NCBI GenBank assembly: GCA_963556195.1
Contig: OY744525.1
Location: 45,169,648 to 45,233,647 of the forward strand
DNA: 64,000 nt
DNA from: Sepiola atlantica
Taxonomy: Eukaryota; Mollusca; Cephalopoda; Sepiida; Sepiolidae
Direction: 5' to 3'
In this document: in pieces, positions 33,851 through 44,986 of the stretch
How positions within the stretch are numbered: position 1 is the first letter of the stretch
Layout of the letters: every line of letters begins with the position of its first letter
Notes under the pieces: generated by a model
The model's database searches: none
Told to the model about the DNA's origin: nothing
The model's input: the letters and a program-made list of their open reading frames with translations, nothing else
Position numbers and translations under genes: made by a program

Positions 33851-33954
33851 ATTATTAAAATAATTATTTGTAGTTTCTTCTTAGATGGGTTCTTTAATGA
33901 GTAATAAAAGAAGCCGTCAAACCTAAGCTATAAGTGCAAGTTCCTTCCTGTTGA

Positions 33955-34185
33955 GCATTGTTTTAACGGCCATTTATAGCTGTCTGCCTCTTTGACACAT
34001 ATATAGGATTTATTTCTCATCTCGTCTGTAGCCATTCATGGTAGCCTCATTAGTTAGCACGCTCAGAATTGGAGTTAAATGTGACTCTTGTTCCGGGGGT
34101 TCGAATCGTGCAACTAGCTTGAATGATTACTTCTACACTGATCATTCTGCAAGGATGAAACGTATATGTATGTAAATAATATTTA
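33955..34185 (+). mobile_element. tRNA-like SINE S, uninterrupted copy
   Basis: CATTAGTTAGCACGCTC (box A-like) and GGGGTTCGAATCGTGC (box B-like) about 50 bp apart fit a Pol III tRNA-type promoter. The tail ends GATGAAACGTATATGTATGT before an AT array. Confidence 0.7.
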
Positions 34186-34202
34186 AATATATATAATTAA
34201 AA

Positions 34203-34205
<3 letters not shown>

Positions 34206-34240
<35 letters not shown>
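34206..34240. repeat. (AT)n array
   Basis: Alternating AT at the SINE tail. Confidence 0.9.
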
Positions 34241-34244
<4 letters not shown>

Positions 34245-34320
34245 CTTTAGTTTTGCTTGGTGGAAAGAAATGCAACAGAGTCCTCAATCTTTTAATACTA
34301 AGAGCATAATATTTATTTAT

Positions 34321-34565
34321 TTACTAGCAGGGCTACCCGGCGTTGCTTGGGGTCATAAAAACACAAAATAGAAGAAAAATAGTGTCTGTAACATCTTTAT
34401 ATTCAAACTTCTATTTATCTCCCTCTCTCTATAGTCGTCTCTTTATCTTTCTACCTTTCTCTTCCATGGTCGCCCCATTTCATAGTTAAAAAAGGAGGAG
34501 GTAATGCCTGGGAGGATGGCATCATGACAACAGAACAGATACTATACTACCTCTACTTCCACTAC
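34321..34565. repeat. GGCGTTGC repeat end plus one U2-like unit
   Basis: 34324-34390 matches 29868-29935. 34487-34565 is one unit of the 10.7 kb tandem family (GGTAATGCCTGGGAGGATGG, then GAACAGATACTATACTAC). Confidence 0.65.
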
Positions 34566-35589
34566 TTCAACACAAAATATCCAAAATGAACGGTTCCTTT
34601 TCATGCCTTATAGATATACCCCGATAAAACTTATGGTTGTTGATGGGTGTTTTGTTTTACGGCATAGCAACTCTTTTCGGATTATTTAATGCCGAATTCG
34701 GTCATTTTGGTAAATGTTTTTATGCTTCAAGTTCTTTATATCTTCAAATATTCATGCAAGGTGTTCTGTTTGGTTGTTTTGTAGAGGAGAATTGTTATTT
34801 TTTTGTTTTTGGGCTTCGCAGAACATGATTGAGTTTTGCAAAGGGAAAGGGAAAAAACAATAACATCAATGTTTGGTGCATTTTTGGTCAGGAAGCTGGT
34901 ATCTTCAGGCAGCCTGATCTGGTAGCACAAGAAAACTTATGTATTTCCTGTTGTGCACCTATACAAGTCGCCTATATAGCATACCATTTTTGTTGTTGTT
35001 CTTTTTAGTCGAGCCTGCCTCTTCTATGATGTAGATAGTTCATTGATCTTCTCTCATTCCATTATTTGTCAGTTCGGCACATCATTTTCTCTTTACAAAG
35101 AGATTTTCGTGTACGACCAATCATAATCGCTTACACGTCAGACCGTGAAAAATGTTCTTTCAATCATCCGTAATAATTCATAGTAAAGTGCAAACAAAAC
35201 AACAATGAAAATGGAGACGTAACCTTAAGTATGGATGTAGGAGAACGTGAATAAGATTAAAATCGAGTGTTTCTTTCATGTAAATCTCGACTGCTTTCAT
35301 TGCGGCTATTTAGGCTATATTTCTTACAACCACCACCATCATTCATCTCCATAGGAAAGTTGTCTACGAGTTTTATAGTGGAGTGGGAGAGACACAACAT
35401 GACCTTGCAATAGGAAATATATATTCTCGCACATTCAAATCAATGATGTTTTCTTATGAAATAAAATATACTCGCTGAAATTGGCAGGTCAAAATGGGTA
35501 CATAGTAATGAGACAGACTTGGAATTTTATAATGAGAGCAAAGGACTGAACCTCAAAATATTTTAAAATAATAAAAACATCAAGGATGA
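34566..35589. other. Unassigned region
   Basis: Short frames on both strands near 34640-34930 have no recognised domains. Confidence 0.5.
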
Positions 35590-36330
35590 CCTCACCCCCC
35601 CCCCCCAAAAAAAATGCAATCGTTAATAAAATCCACAATCTATTAAGCAATCCAACCATACTTGGTACACATTAACTTCAGTCTATGTGTAATGTGAGTC
35701 ATAAAGACAGACTTAGATCTGATGACCTCAGAGGAGAATTAAATATAGAGAATATAGAGAGATGTGTGCAGAACAGGAGACTTCGTTGGTTTCGGATCAG
35801 TTGGCAGGGGGAAACCAAGGAAAACATGGGAGGAAGGTATAAGGGTTTATTTGAGAGAAAGAGGGATAAATAAAGACCTGCCCAGACATAGGTTAGTAAG
35901 GAAATCAATTTAAAAGATGTCCAACACATGCCAGTATATAAAACTGACATTTAACCGGTGATGATGATGACTACCTTGTCCACCAAGTTTCAGTCATGAA
36001 TATCTAACAATCGCTATTCAATGATATGCTCCAAATGTGTACTTTTGCATTGCAAATATATGGATATGACTTATTTTGGTTGTGATGACCTTTTTCCGTT
36101 CAAGAATACGTTACGGATTGTTTTGATAGATATTATCTTTGAAATAACCCCGTGGTTAAAAATCTGTTACGGTTTGACGAGTGTGTAGCACATTCAGGAT
36201 CATACCGACTGATGAGACGATCGTTAAAACAAAGACTGTTGGACATTCATAACTGAAAATCGGTGATCAAGACAGGCATAAACTGAAGTTTACTTGTACC
36301 AAATATAGTTGGACTTCTACAGATTAAAAT
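35590..36330. repeat. Dispersed repeat B, copy 4, interrupted
   Basis: Blocks 35590-35690 and 35968-36330 are continuous at 16130-16830. The break falls inside AACTTCAGTCTATG / CTTGTCCACCAAG and is filled by LINE L. Confidence 0.8.
35691..35967 (+). mobile_element. LINE L 3' fragment inserted in repeat B
   Basis: Starts GTGAGTCATAAAGACAGACT, contains GGGGGAAACCAAGGAAAACA and GGGAGGAAGG, ends in GATGATGATGA (the CAT-type tail in sense). 5'-truncated insertion, target repeat B. Confidence 0.85.
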
Positions 36331-36650
36331 AAATTCAATCATTTAATCAATCAATCGGGTCAAGAATTCTTCTAAGATTCTCCTGACTCGTTTCTTCCAG
36401 GTATACTTTAAAATTTTTAGGAATAGGGACTGTCATTTGAATCTTTTGATGGCTGATGACATCTATATATGGATTCTCTCCCGTCGATTTCGACGTATGA
36501 GTGCCCTACCAGGGGCGGCCCGCGCGTGAATTTGTAATTGCAAGGGTTGCGCAATCTCCAACAACCGCACTCCTGAGTAGGCATTGCTTGATTCCAATGG
36601 CAAGTAGTAGTACAAGACGACTGGAAACAATGCCGAGATAAGCAGAGAGC
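36331..36650. other. Unassigned region
   Basis: Moderately GC-rich near 36480-36620. Overlapping minus-strand frames do not resemble known proteins. Confidence 0.45.
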
Positions 36651-36768
36651 ACATACAGCACCTGGTATTCCCAAATGGTCACCCATTTAGTACTGGCCAG
36701 GCTCAACGCCGCTTAACTTCGGTGATCTAACGGGAACCGGTGTGTCAACGTGATTGTGACATCTATAG
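36651..36768 (-). pseudogene. 5S rRNA-derived sequence, best conserved
   Basis: On the minus strand, CACGTTGACACACCGGTT, GATCACCGAAGTTAAGCGGC, CCAGTACTAAATGGGTGACC and GGGAATACCAGGTGCTGT follow invertebrate 5S rRNA from end to end. Substitutions at several conserved positions argue against a functional gene. I see no T-run terminator immediately downstream. Confidence 0.9.
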
Positions 36769-37240
36769 GCGCCATTACTATAGATCTATTAGAGTTCTCT
36801 GCTGACTGGAGCAATGCACCTTCCGGTTGTCATGCTGGATGATCTTCCCCGAACATACAACATTCTCCCTTCTGAAGCATCCATTTGTCGATGATTGCCG
36901 AAAAAACTGCAACTACCCATAAAGAATAGAGAGATTTATTTTTATTAAGGTTAGACTCCTCTTGATCCGCCGTGTTCTGTCCATGCCAGTGCATAAAGGG
37001 TGTGACTCTTCGCTATAACATGGACAGTCATTCACTATAGAGAAGCTAGCTACAGAGTATAGTTGCACAAAGTCCGTTGAGACACATCACATTGAGATGC
37101 TGGGTAGAATAAAAACAATTATAAACTTATTCTTATCATTTAAATAAAAAAAAACATTTATCGATAATTCAAGTTGAATTAAAAATTGAAGACAAAATTT
37201 ATATATTTTATTTTCATTATAGACGTTTTTCGGCAGCAGA
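36769..37240. other. Unassigned sequence
   Basis: No gene recognised. Confidence 0.5.
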
Positions 37241-37244
37241 TATG

Positions 37245-37397
37245 TCAAGGAGGTGTACCTGAAAGCACTCTTTCTAGCCAATAAAAAGGAAGCATTCAGG
37301 TTGCTCTTGACCACAGTCTATGCTTTATTTATTTTTATATATATATGTATCTATATCTATATATATATAGAAAGTAATTTGATATTCCACGTATGCT

Positions 37398-37435
<38 letters not shown>
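37245..37435. repeat. Direct repeat flanking Penelope-like element (left)
   Basis: AGCCAATAAAAAGGAAGC, TTGCTCTTGACCACAGTCTA and TATGTATCTATATCTATATA recur at 39950-40045. Followed by AT and AG runs. Confidence 0.75.
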
Positions 37436-37441
<6 letters not shown>

Positions 37442-37479
37442 AAATGAAAAAAGAAAAACCGAAAATATTATTTATGTAT

Positions 37480-37521
37480 TCATCAACGTTTCTTCTTTAT
37501 TTCAAGACTTCCTCAGGATGA
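37480..37521 (-). other. Hammerhead-like motif in left arm
   Basis: Same layout as 23262-23304, with helix I TCATC/GATGA intact and helix II reduced to 4 of 5 pairs. The right-arm counterpart at 39592-39631 has lost most of the hairpin. Confidence 0.5.
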
Positions 37522-39361
37522 TTGATTTGAAGAAATAGCGCACAAGTACAAATATTTGAAAAAGTTTGATCCGTTTGTGACGTAAAGTAGAAGAAGGAAG
37601 AATTAAGTACAAAAGGCTGCTTATGAAAAGATAAATTATGAGCTCAAATAGATGGTAGCAGTGGGAGAAATTAAGTTAAATGTGTAAGGTATGTGTGGGG
37701 GGATGAAGGGCAACCCTCTAAGTGGAGTACTAGCCTGTCTATTCTTAAACTTCCTAGAATCTGGGACATTCAAATTAAAATTATTTCCAAACACTGAATA
37801 CTTTAGATATATTGACGACATTCTAATTTTTTTACCCGAAGACACACAAATTGATCTCAAAAACAAATTAAACACAGTCAAACCCTCCATAAAGTTTACC
37901 TATGAAGCAGGGAAAAATAACTCGATACCATTTCTAGACACACTTATAATAAAATCCAACAATAATTTATCTTTTAAAGTGCATTGCAAAAACACACAAA
38001 AATGACTATATATATTTTTATTCACACCATAACAACAAAATAAAAACAGGCATGAGAATCGGTTTTTCCTCCATTCTTTTAGAATCTGTAGTCCACAATA
38101 ACTAGACGAAGAATTCAAATACATCACAAATTCACTGGAAACATTGCAATACCCCACATATTTCATATTAAATGCAAAGAAAAAAGCCCTGCAAATATTT
38201 TCCAAAAACAATAAGCAAAAATCACATACACCGGACACTTATCTCATAAACAGACATCTTCTATTACCTACCCATGACAATAATACAATAATTTCCAACA
38301 CTTAAATAAACTAAGAATTAGAACAATACAAACTACATCATAAACTATAAAACAAACATTAAAAACAACAAAACATTAAAAAACACATTTAATGCAGATA
38401 TATATATAGTATCCGATGCAATAATTGTCAGCAGATAAACGATGAGTAAACCCAATGGGAACTAAATAAAAGGCTTGCTGAACATAGAAGAGATATACCA
38501 AATAACAATTGTCTGAACGCACCTTTCACCCGTGCATTACAACACAATCATTCTTTTAACTTTGAACTCATTAAATTCATTTTAAATAAATCTCGGTGAA
38601 GACTTCTTGAATCAGCCCTCATTATAAACTCTAACACAATTAAACAACGTAATGGCTTCAACAATTTATCTCTTTTAATAAGCAAACTTATTCTATCTGA
38701 ACAGAACTTGAACTTAGATCTAAGCTAGCTATTTTAAACTACACTCCCAACATAACTTTGCATATAATATCGATATTAAAATAAATAAATAATAAATACA
38801 AAATAAAAATAAATAAATAAAAACCTCCATTTCATTTCATAAACATTTTACGCGTTTCAAATTCTAACGGCTATGTTTTATTAAAAAAAATAAACAAAAC
38901 CATCCCTTTCACGTCATATGTCGCACCACATTTTTTAGATTCTTCAAATCAATCATCCCATGGAAGTCTTGAAATCAATAATATTTTGGGTTGTATTTTT
39001 TTCATATATATATATATATATATATATTACTTTCCCCTCCCTTTACCTTATTTTTCTCCTCTCCCCCTCCCTCCTCCACCATTTCCTTATGCGACCTTGA
39101 TATTAACCCTCCCTCTCCTGCTTTGATAATTTCCTATCTGACCTCACTAAACACGACGCATGCTTCCTTCTTATCCCTAATGGTTTTAATAACTCTGACC
39201 GCTACCAATTTTCCCACACACCTTCCACAGTTAACTTAATTTCTCCCACTGCTACCATCTATTTGAGCTCATAATCTATCTTTTCATAAGCGGCCTTTTG
39301 GGCTTAATTTCTCCTACTGCTACAGTACATCACAAACAGACCAAACATTTTGAAATATTTG

Positions 39362-39555
39362 TCTGATACCGTATGGTAAAACTTCTGATCACCCCTGCTT
39401 TAAACTCACCATTATATCTCATACAAAAATGGTGGTTGAAGAAGTATTTATTTTTAACCAGGCATTCCATGCATATGTCAGAATGATCCCATATAAGAGC
39501 CTTATGCTAAACTTAGTATAGGGAACATAAAAAATAATACAGAATCTTTGCAAGC
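39362..39555. mobile_element. 194-bp insertion with 9-bp TSD in terminal repeat
   Basis: The right arm is interrupted, and AAATATTTG flanks the insert at 39353-39361 and 39556-39564. The uninterrupted left arm has a single AAATATTTG at the equivalent point. No head or tail signature assigns the insert to a class. Confidence 0.8.
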
Positions 39556-39705
39556 AAATATTTGTACTTGTGTGTTATTTCTTCAAATCAATCATCCTGA
39601 GGAAGTCTTGAAACATATGCAAAAACGTTGATAAATACATAAATAATATTTTTGGTTTTCCTTTTTTCATTTTCCATTACGTTGGAATATTATTTCTATT
39701 TTTTA

Positions 39706-39710
<5 letters not shown>

Positions 39711-39770
<60 letters not shown>
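39711..39770. repeat. (AT)n array
   Basis: Alternating AT. Confidence 0.95.
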
Positions 39771-39772
<2 letters not shown>

Positions 39773-39779
39773 GATGATC

Positions 39780-40060
39780 TGGGTAGGTACAACTAAAAGC
39801 ACTCTTTCTTGCTTGGACAGAGTACAAAACCGCTTTAAAAATGATACTTTATGCCACCTTGTTAAACATTCACACTTATAAGGTGAGAATCAAGGGTAAG
39901 TGGAGCAATCCAGAGAACAAGGTAATGCCCTCCTCTACATCTCGGTGTAGTAGCCAATAAAAAAGAAGCCTTTGGGTCGCTCTTGACCACAGTCAATGCT
40001 TTATTTATTTATAATATATATGTATCTATATCTATATAGAGAGTAGTTTGATATTCAATG
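39780..40060. repeat. Direct repeat flanking Penelope-like element (right)
   Basis: 39950-40045 repeats 37255-37390. 39790-39815 also matches the AAAGCACTCTTTCT block of the left copy. Confidence 0.7.
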
Positions 40061-40064
40061 TATG

Positions 40065-40067
<3 letters not shown>

Positions 40068-40144
<77 letters not shown>
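40068..40144. repeat. (AT)n array
   Basis: Alternating AT. Confidence 0.95.
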
Positions 40145-40147
<3 letters not shown>

Positions 40148-40406
40148 ATCATGAGTGGGTGGTGGTTGAAACATAAAACGATGTCGTTTTTTTTTAAATT
40201 TTTGTTATAATTCAATATTTCAAACGCCTTACGTTCTTCACTGGGAATGATTATTGATGGAATCGTATGGTGGTAAAAGTACGAAATATGGTTCAATCAA
40301 TAATTATTACCAATGAAGAACGCAGAGCATTCAAAATATTGAATTATAACAAAAAATTAAAAAACGACATCTTTTTATGGTTCAGTCACCACCCACTTAT
40401 TGAAAT
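40148..40406. repeat. Foldback element, ~95-bp arms
   Basis: 40148-40240 is the reverse complement of 40308-40406 (AATATTGAATTATAACAAAA, CACCACCCACTTAT). A spacer of about 70 bp is itself partly palindromic. Confidence 0.85.
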
Positions 40407-40439
40407 GTTTACATTGAGATACAACTTACATTCAGTCAG

Positions 40440-40511
40440 TGTCGCATGATGGCGTAGGGGTTAACATCGCCGACTGTCAGCTGTCAACATCGAAACAGTC
40501 TGTATGTGGAT

Positions 40512-40559
<48 letters not shown>

Positions 40560-40560
40560 A
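40440..40560 (+). mobile_element. tRNA-like SINE G, internally deleted
   Basis: Box-A-like GATGGCGTAGGGGTTAACAT, then CATCGAAACAG and GGATGACTATATA, running into (AT)n and (ATT)n. The tail matches the SINE at 57895-58028; the CTGAAGA part is missing. Confidence 0.65.
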
Positions 40561-41071
40561 TTATTATTAGTACTATTTTTATAATGAATTTTATTTGATA
40601 TGCAAATTACTATATCACACGGTAGTCTTAAGTGTAGTATATTATTATTATTATTATTATTTGATTATTATTATTTATTTATGTATATATAAGTGAAATT
40701 TTAAGCTGAATTATTTCGACACTTGATTATTGGGGAAATGGTAGTTTGATCAGTACCATTGGAGAGCCATGCATATTATAACTGTCCTGTTTTTAAATCT
40801 CTGAAACAGTTACATGGTAAACAGCTGATGATCCCCGTGCTAATATTAGATGCTTACGTTAAGGTCTCCTGTTTTTGTTTCACTGTTAGATACTTAATCC
40901 CCCTTTTTATTTTATTTACTTACTATTATATATTTTTATTTATTTACGAATTTTCCAACGAATGTTAAGTCTGCAATATTTTGGATTTAGTTAGTTTCTC
41001 TGGGAATTTAAACTGCATTTTCCTTTCTTTTTTTTGCTGTCTTTTTGTTTAAAATAACTCAAAGCTTCTTT

Positions 41072-41075
<4 letters not shown>
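40561..41075. other. Unassigned, ATT-rich
   Basis: Short (ATT)n at 40640-40665. No gene. Confidence 0.5.

Positions 41076-41130
<55 letters not shown>
41076..41130. repeat. (AT)n array
   Basis: Alternating AT. Confidence 0.95.
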
Positions 41131-41133
<3 letters not shown>

Positions 41134-42190
41134 TTTATGCGAAATTCTGCAGATATTTTTGCATCCATGTTAATATAAAAATAGTTAGGATAATTGTAAA
41201 TCGCTAATACCATCTATGTGTCTTAAATGCTATTCTTAATCAGTAGTTTTCGTACATTTTATTTGTTATTCATTGGTTTTATAAATAATTGTCTTATGTC
41301 TATTTTGTGGTTTGAAAATGAAAGCGGGATAGGAGGATCATAACTCTATAGAAAGGAAAAACATTCCATTTACGAACCAGAAAATGGAGATGAAAATGAC
41401 CAAAGGGACAGAGAAAACAATACATTTCCAAAAGTATATCAAAATTAGAGCTAGACCAAAAGCTGTTTTGAACGCAGATCATGTTCTGCGAGCGTATTAG
41501 CCGAACGTAGCTCAAGTCAGTGGCACAATTGCTTTCAAGGAACCTTCTCTTGAATGCATTTATTCATTTCTCAAAGGAAAATGCAGCATCATTTTGGATT
41601 AATCACATGTTACATGTTGAAGGCAAAGACAAAATAGCTCAATTTCCCTTGACTCTTTTCCTATACATATACATATACATATACCAGGAATTGATATTAA
41701 CCTTCCCCCTTTGGGGAAATAGGGAGTTCCTCCTGAGAAATAGTAAATCTAATCTCGACAACAATTTCTATTTTACGATATGTCTATTATTAGTTATGCT
41801 ATTCACATATTTCAGACTGTTTTCCTCATCTGTGTGCTGCTATTTTTAAAACGTCTCGGCTGTTGAACTCTTTGGTCTTCTTCAGTTGGTTTTTGTCATT
41901 ATTATTAACACTGATGGTATTAGCACTGCTATTACTATTACTATTATGAATTATGTTTTTTATTTTCTTTCTTTATTATTTTATGTATGTTATCCATGTG
42001 TTGCATACCTCCCCTCTTATGAGAAGCCCAACGCTTTACAGTTTACAATAGATTTATTATATAGGTTCATAATGTACCTTTTTATCGAGTGCCTCATGCA
42101 TCCTGCTGCGTCGTTTGTTCTCCTCCCAATGACTGAGGACACCTGCAATTAATTGTTTCACAACCACAAAGAACGAAGAATTCATCGATC
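41131..42190. other. Unassigned region
   Basis: Frames at 41520-41849 and 41886-42152 lack recognised domains. The second precedes a LINE end and may be its decayed upstream part. Confidence 0.4.
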
Positions 42191-42194
42191 TTTA

Positions 42195-42462
42195 TTGAGG
42201 GCATTGATGAGCTTTTTCTTCGGCCAGCAGGGAGAGGTGGATTACATCTCCGGCACTAGACTAACACGACAATCAACTAAATCTCATTCGTTCACTGTGG
42301 AGGTCCCCAGATGTCGGAGAGCCTTCTACTCAAATAGCTTCTTTTCATCGTGCTGCTGGCCTCTGGAACTCCCTCCCTGCCCCCTGTTTCCCCGACAGTA
42401 CAGACATGCAGAAATTTAAAACTAATGTAAACAGACATCTCACTGCGCAGATCCCAATTTAG
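42195..42462 (+). pseudogene. CR1/Jockey-type LINE C-terminus
   Basis: SHSFTVEVPRCRRAFYSNSF, a one-base frameshift near 42345, then AGLWNSLPAPCFPD and MQKFKTNVNRHLTAQ, ending at TAG 42460-42462. The 'RSFFPRTARLWNSLP...FK..V..HL' pattern is the standard end of CR1/Jockey-like reverse transcriptase proteins. Confidence 0.85.
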
Positions 42463-42890
42463 GTTGAACCCCCCCCCCCCACCTTCTCCCCTTTTCTTTT
42501 TTCTCAGTAACCTCTTACATCTACAGTGGCGGCCTGCCTTGTTTGGGGTGAACTATGTTAAAAAAAAAGCGAAAAAAAACACATCGTCAGTTTTGCTATC
42601 AACGATGTCCAGACATCCTCGCATATCATCGCCTCACAAAATCTCCCACGCGACTAATCCTCCTTTCTCCCAGCTGACGTCATATCCGTTCTCAGTTGAC
42701 CCAGGGTCGAGATGACATTTGAAGGAACTCGCTGACTCGATGACCTGTGTACGTGTCGACATCTGCTAGTGAATTAAGATTACTAACAAACGTACGCACT
42801 TACTATGTAACACATGCAACAATAACTAAGTTTAATGTTATTTCTATTGATAACTAATGAGTGCAGTTAAAAATATTCAGAAGGTTACTG
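42463..42890. other. Unassigned sequence after LINE end
   Basis: Includes a C-run at 42470-42481. Probably LINE 3' UTR at first; nothing else recognised. Confidence 0.4.
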
Positions 42891-42894
42891 ACTA

Positions 42895-42990
42895 TAACAA
42901 AAGGCACCTGGGGTAGGCCAGAGAATACAACGGCCGAAACGTTGTGAAAATGGCAGCAATCAAAATTGAGAAAACAACACAAAACATATA
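42895..42990 (+). mobile_element. SINE H tail fragment
   Basis: GGCCGAAACGTTGTGAAAAT then GGCAGCAATCAAAATTGAGA, as at 43427-43460. The CTGAAGA box reads CTGGGGT here. Confidence 0.7.
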
Positions 42991-43189
42991 AAAAAATGTA
43001 AATAAAATAGCTTATCCGTTTGGGGATTTTTTAAGGGAGGATTGACCATTTGTATTATTTTAATTATTTGGACTGCTATTCTCATCTTTGTCACAAAGTT
43101 TAGGCCGGTGTAATCTCTGACCTTTTCAGGTGCATCCTGTTTAACTCACACACGTGGCACACCAGATAAAGGTGTTAAGTAACAATCAG

Positions 43190-43490
43190 TTGGAGGTGAC
43201 AGTCTTCAAGAGTTTGAAGGTTCAATCCTCACTACAGGCGATCCTAACTAAGAATTAAATAAAAACTACTTAAGACTTCTACCTGGTCATGGTTGATGGA
43301 ACGAGAACAATCGACCCCGTGGATTTAATAAAGGGTTCGGTTAAAAATTCTGTATAGATTCCTGAGTTCAACATAAAGATTCCCAAGTTCTAGAAGATGC
43401 ACCTGAAGAAGGCCGGAGATTACATCGGCCGAAACGTTGTGAAAATGGCAGCAACCAAGATAACGAAAATAGTCCGAAACATGAGAATAA
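43190..43490 (+). mobile_element. SINE family H, best copy
   Basis: Starts with sequence holding a box-B-like GAAGGTTCAATCCTCACTAC, then ACGAGAACAATCGACC, AAAGGGTTCGG, AGATGCACCTGAAGAAGGCC and GGCCGAAACGTTGTGAAAAT. Related copies are at 23940, 42895, 46425 and 57390. Confidence 0.7.
43400..43441 (+). other. Hammerhead-like motif in SINE H
   Basis: CAC, CTGAAGA, extra A, GGCCGG/TCGGCC hairpin with 8-nt loop, GAAAC, GTT, GTG. CAC/GTG gives a 3-bp helix I, and GTT is a permitted NUH triplet. Confidence 0.5.
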
Positions 43491-43509
43491 TGTACATTAC
43501 ATTTCAGTT

Positions 43510-43870
43510 ACATATGTAATGTAGTGGCCCCTATCTTCTTTATGTCTATAATGTTCTTAAAATGATTATGCATGACGTTCCTTCTTATGGTTATGTGTCT
43601 TGATGCCATTATCTTTCTTGAGGATGCCAGATTATATAAAAGTGAGAATCAACATTTCCTTGCTTTCTTCGACCGGCAAATTCTAGCATTTCCAGACGTA
43701 TCTGCTCCCGCAGGTTTGATCTCAAATAAAGACTCGAAAACGAATAGTATTTTATATATCGCGGATGTATGTGAACGTCATCTCGCTCCTAAACTCATTT
43801 CTTTATGTATCTTGGGTTCCTCACCGAGCTTCACAAGAGGAGAAAAGCATAGGACGTCTTTATGACTCGG
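43510..43870 (+). other. Possible solo LTR
   Basis: TATATAAAAG at 43634, about 95 bp before AATAAAG at 43725, in a single-copy stretch beginning near TGTAATGTAGTGG. Promoter-to-polyA spacing fits an LTR. Ends and target duplication are not identified. Confidence 0.3.
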
Positions 43871-44140
43871 TGTCAATCTTTGCTCTCTCGTTTTTCGATC
43901 GGCTACTTTTCAAAAACTGTTTTTATTTTTACACATTCTTTCTTTCAACTGTAAAGCACAAATTTCTATTTTACAAATCCATTCATGCATTTTACATGAT
44001 TCACAAACTGTTAAAACAGACTCCCTTGAATTCCAAAAGTGACTGTGAACTTGCATTTCAATCTCTGACCGATTGTGAATGACCCACTTTCATAACAATG
44101 CCAGCTGTCTTGTCATCATCATAGCCATTACGAATTATAA
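43871..44140. other. Unassigned sequence
   Basis: No gene recognised. Confidence 0.5.
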
Positions 44141-44142
<2 letters not shown>

Positions 44143-44217
<75 letters not shown>

Positions 44218-44271
44218 TAGTATCAGTAGTAGTAGTAGTAGTAGTAGTACACCTCTCTCTCTCTCTCTCTC
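44143..44271. repeat. Compound (ATT)n, (AGT)n, (CT)n
   Basis: 75-bp ATT run, AGT run, then CTCTCT run. Confidence 0.95.
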
Positions 44272-44919
44272 TACCTCATGGATAATCTCATTACACGTAT
44301 GGGAAATACCCCACTTAATAATGAAGTTGACCGATGAAAAAAAAACAAGGAAGGAATTTCTCCCTTGGAACCTCACCCATAAGTTCCAACTCATTTCACT
44401 TTTTAGAACAAGCTAATCAGGATTGCCATCACATGGAATTGATTTCCTTTTAACAGTGATTTTAGTTTGAGGAAAAAAGTAAAAAAGGTGGCAGGACCGC
44501 CAACTCTGTGCCGTAGGGATCTGATACACCTGGACATGGCAATGTTGTTTTTGCCAAAAATAATAATAGTACAATTGTCGGATAACATATTCTAAATTGT
44601 TGGATACTTTCCAGACAGTCTCTGGAAATCCCCAGATCCTCGACGTTTATTGCTGTCAATCATTGATTTCCTTTGAGTGCAGTCTTCAGATTTTCAACAT
44701 TATTTTAAAGTCTTTTCACTTGTTGAAACACTTGAATTGTTAGCAAGAGTTTCTTAAGTTTCCTGCGTTTGATGTGATTGAAAATAGAAAGACTTTGTTT
44801 CCGGCATCATCTGTGGAAAAAAATGGTTTCGATGTTTGTGATCTTGTTTTTGATTTTGTTTCTTATCTATTATTATACTAAACCTGAGATAATTAACACT
44901 TGATTCCCAAACGCTTTTT

Positions 44920-44920
<1 letters not shown>
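44272..44920. other. Unassigned sequence
   Basis: Opposing short frames around 44400-44660 show no recognised homology. Confidence 0.5.

Positions 44921-44921
<1 letters not shown>

Positions 44922-44986
<65 letters not shown>

Larger units (their letters stand above)
37440..39685 (+). mobile_element. Penelope-like element, 5'-truncated, inverted terminal repeats
   Basis: Left arm 37440-37690 is inverted relative to the right arm 39215-39685. 37691-38005 encodes reverse transcriptase: GNPLSGVLACLFLNFLES, FRYIDDILIF (catalytic DD) and NSIPFLDTLI. Further frames, broken by stops and shifts, run to about 38250. 38455-38720 has a GIY-YIG-type C-terminal pattern: KRLAEHRRDIPNNN, ALQHNHSFNFELIKFI and RLLESALIINSNTIKQ. 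The first half of the RT is missing where the inverted arm joins it. Inverted or partial terminal repeats and an RT plus GIY-YIG order fit Penelope-like elements. Inactive. Confidence 0.85.

Noticed and set aside
36651..36768. Functional 5S rRNA gene
   Set aside because: Too many changes at conserved positions and shared with two other dispersed copies; treated as derived repeat.
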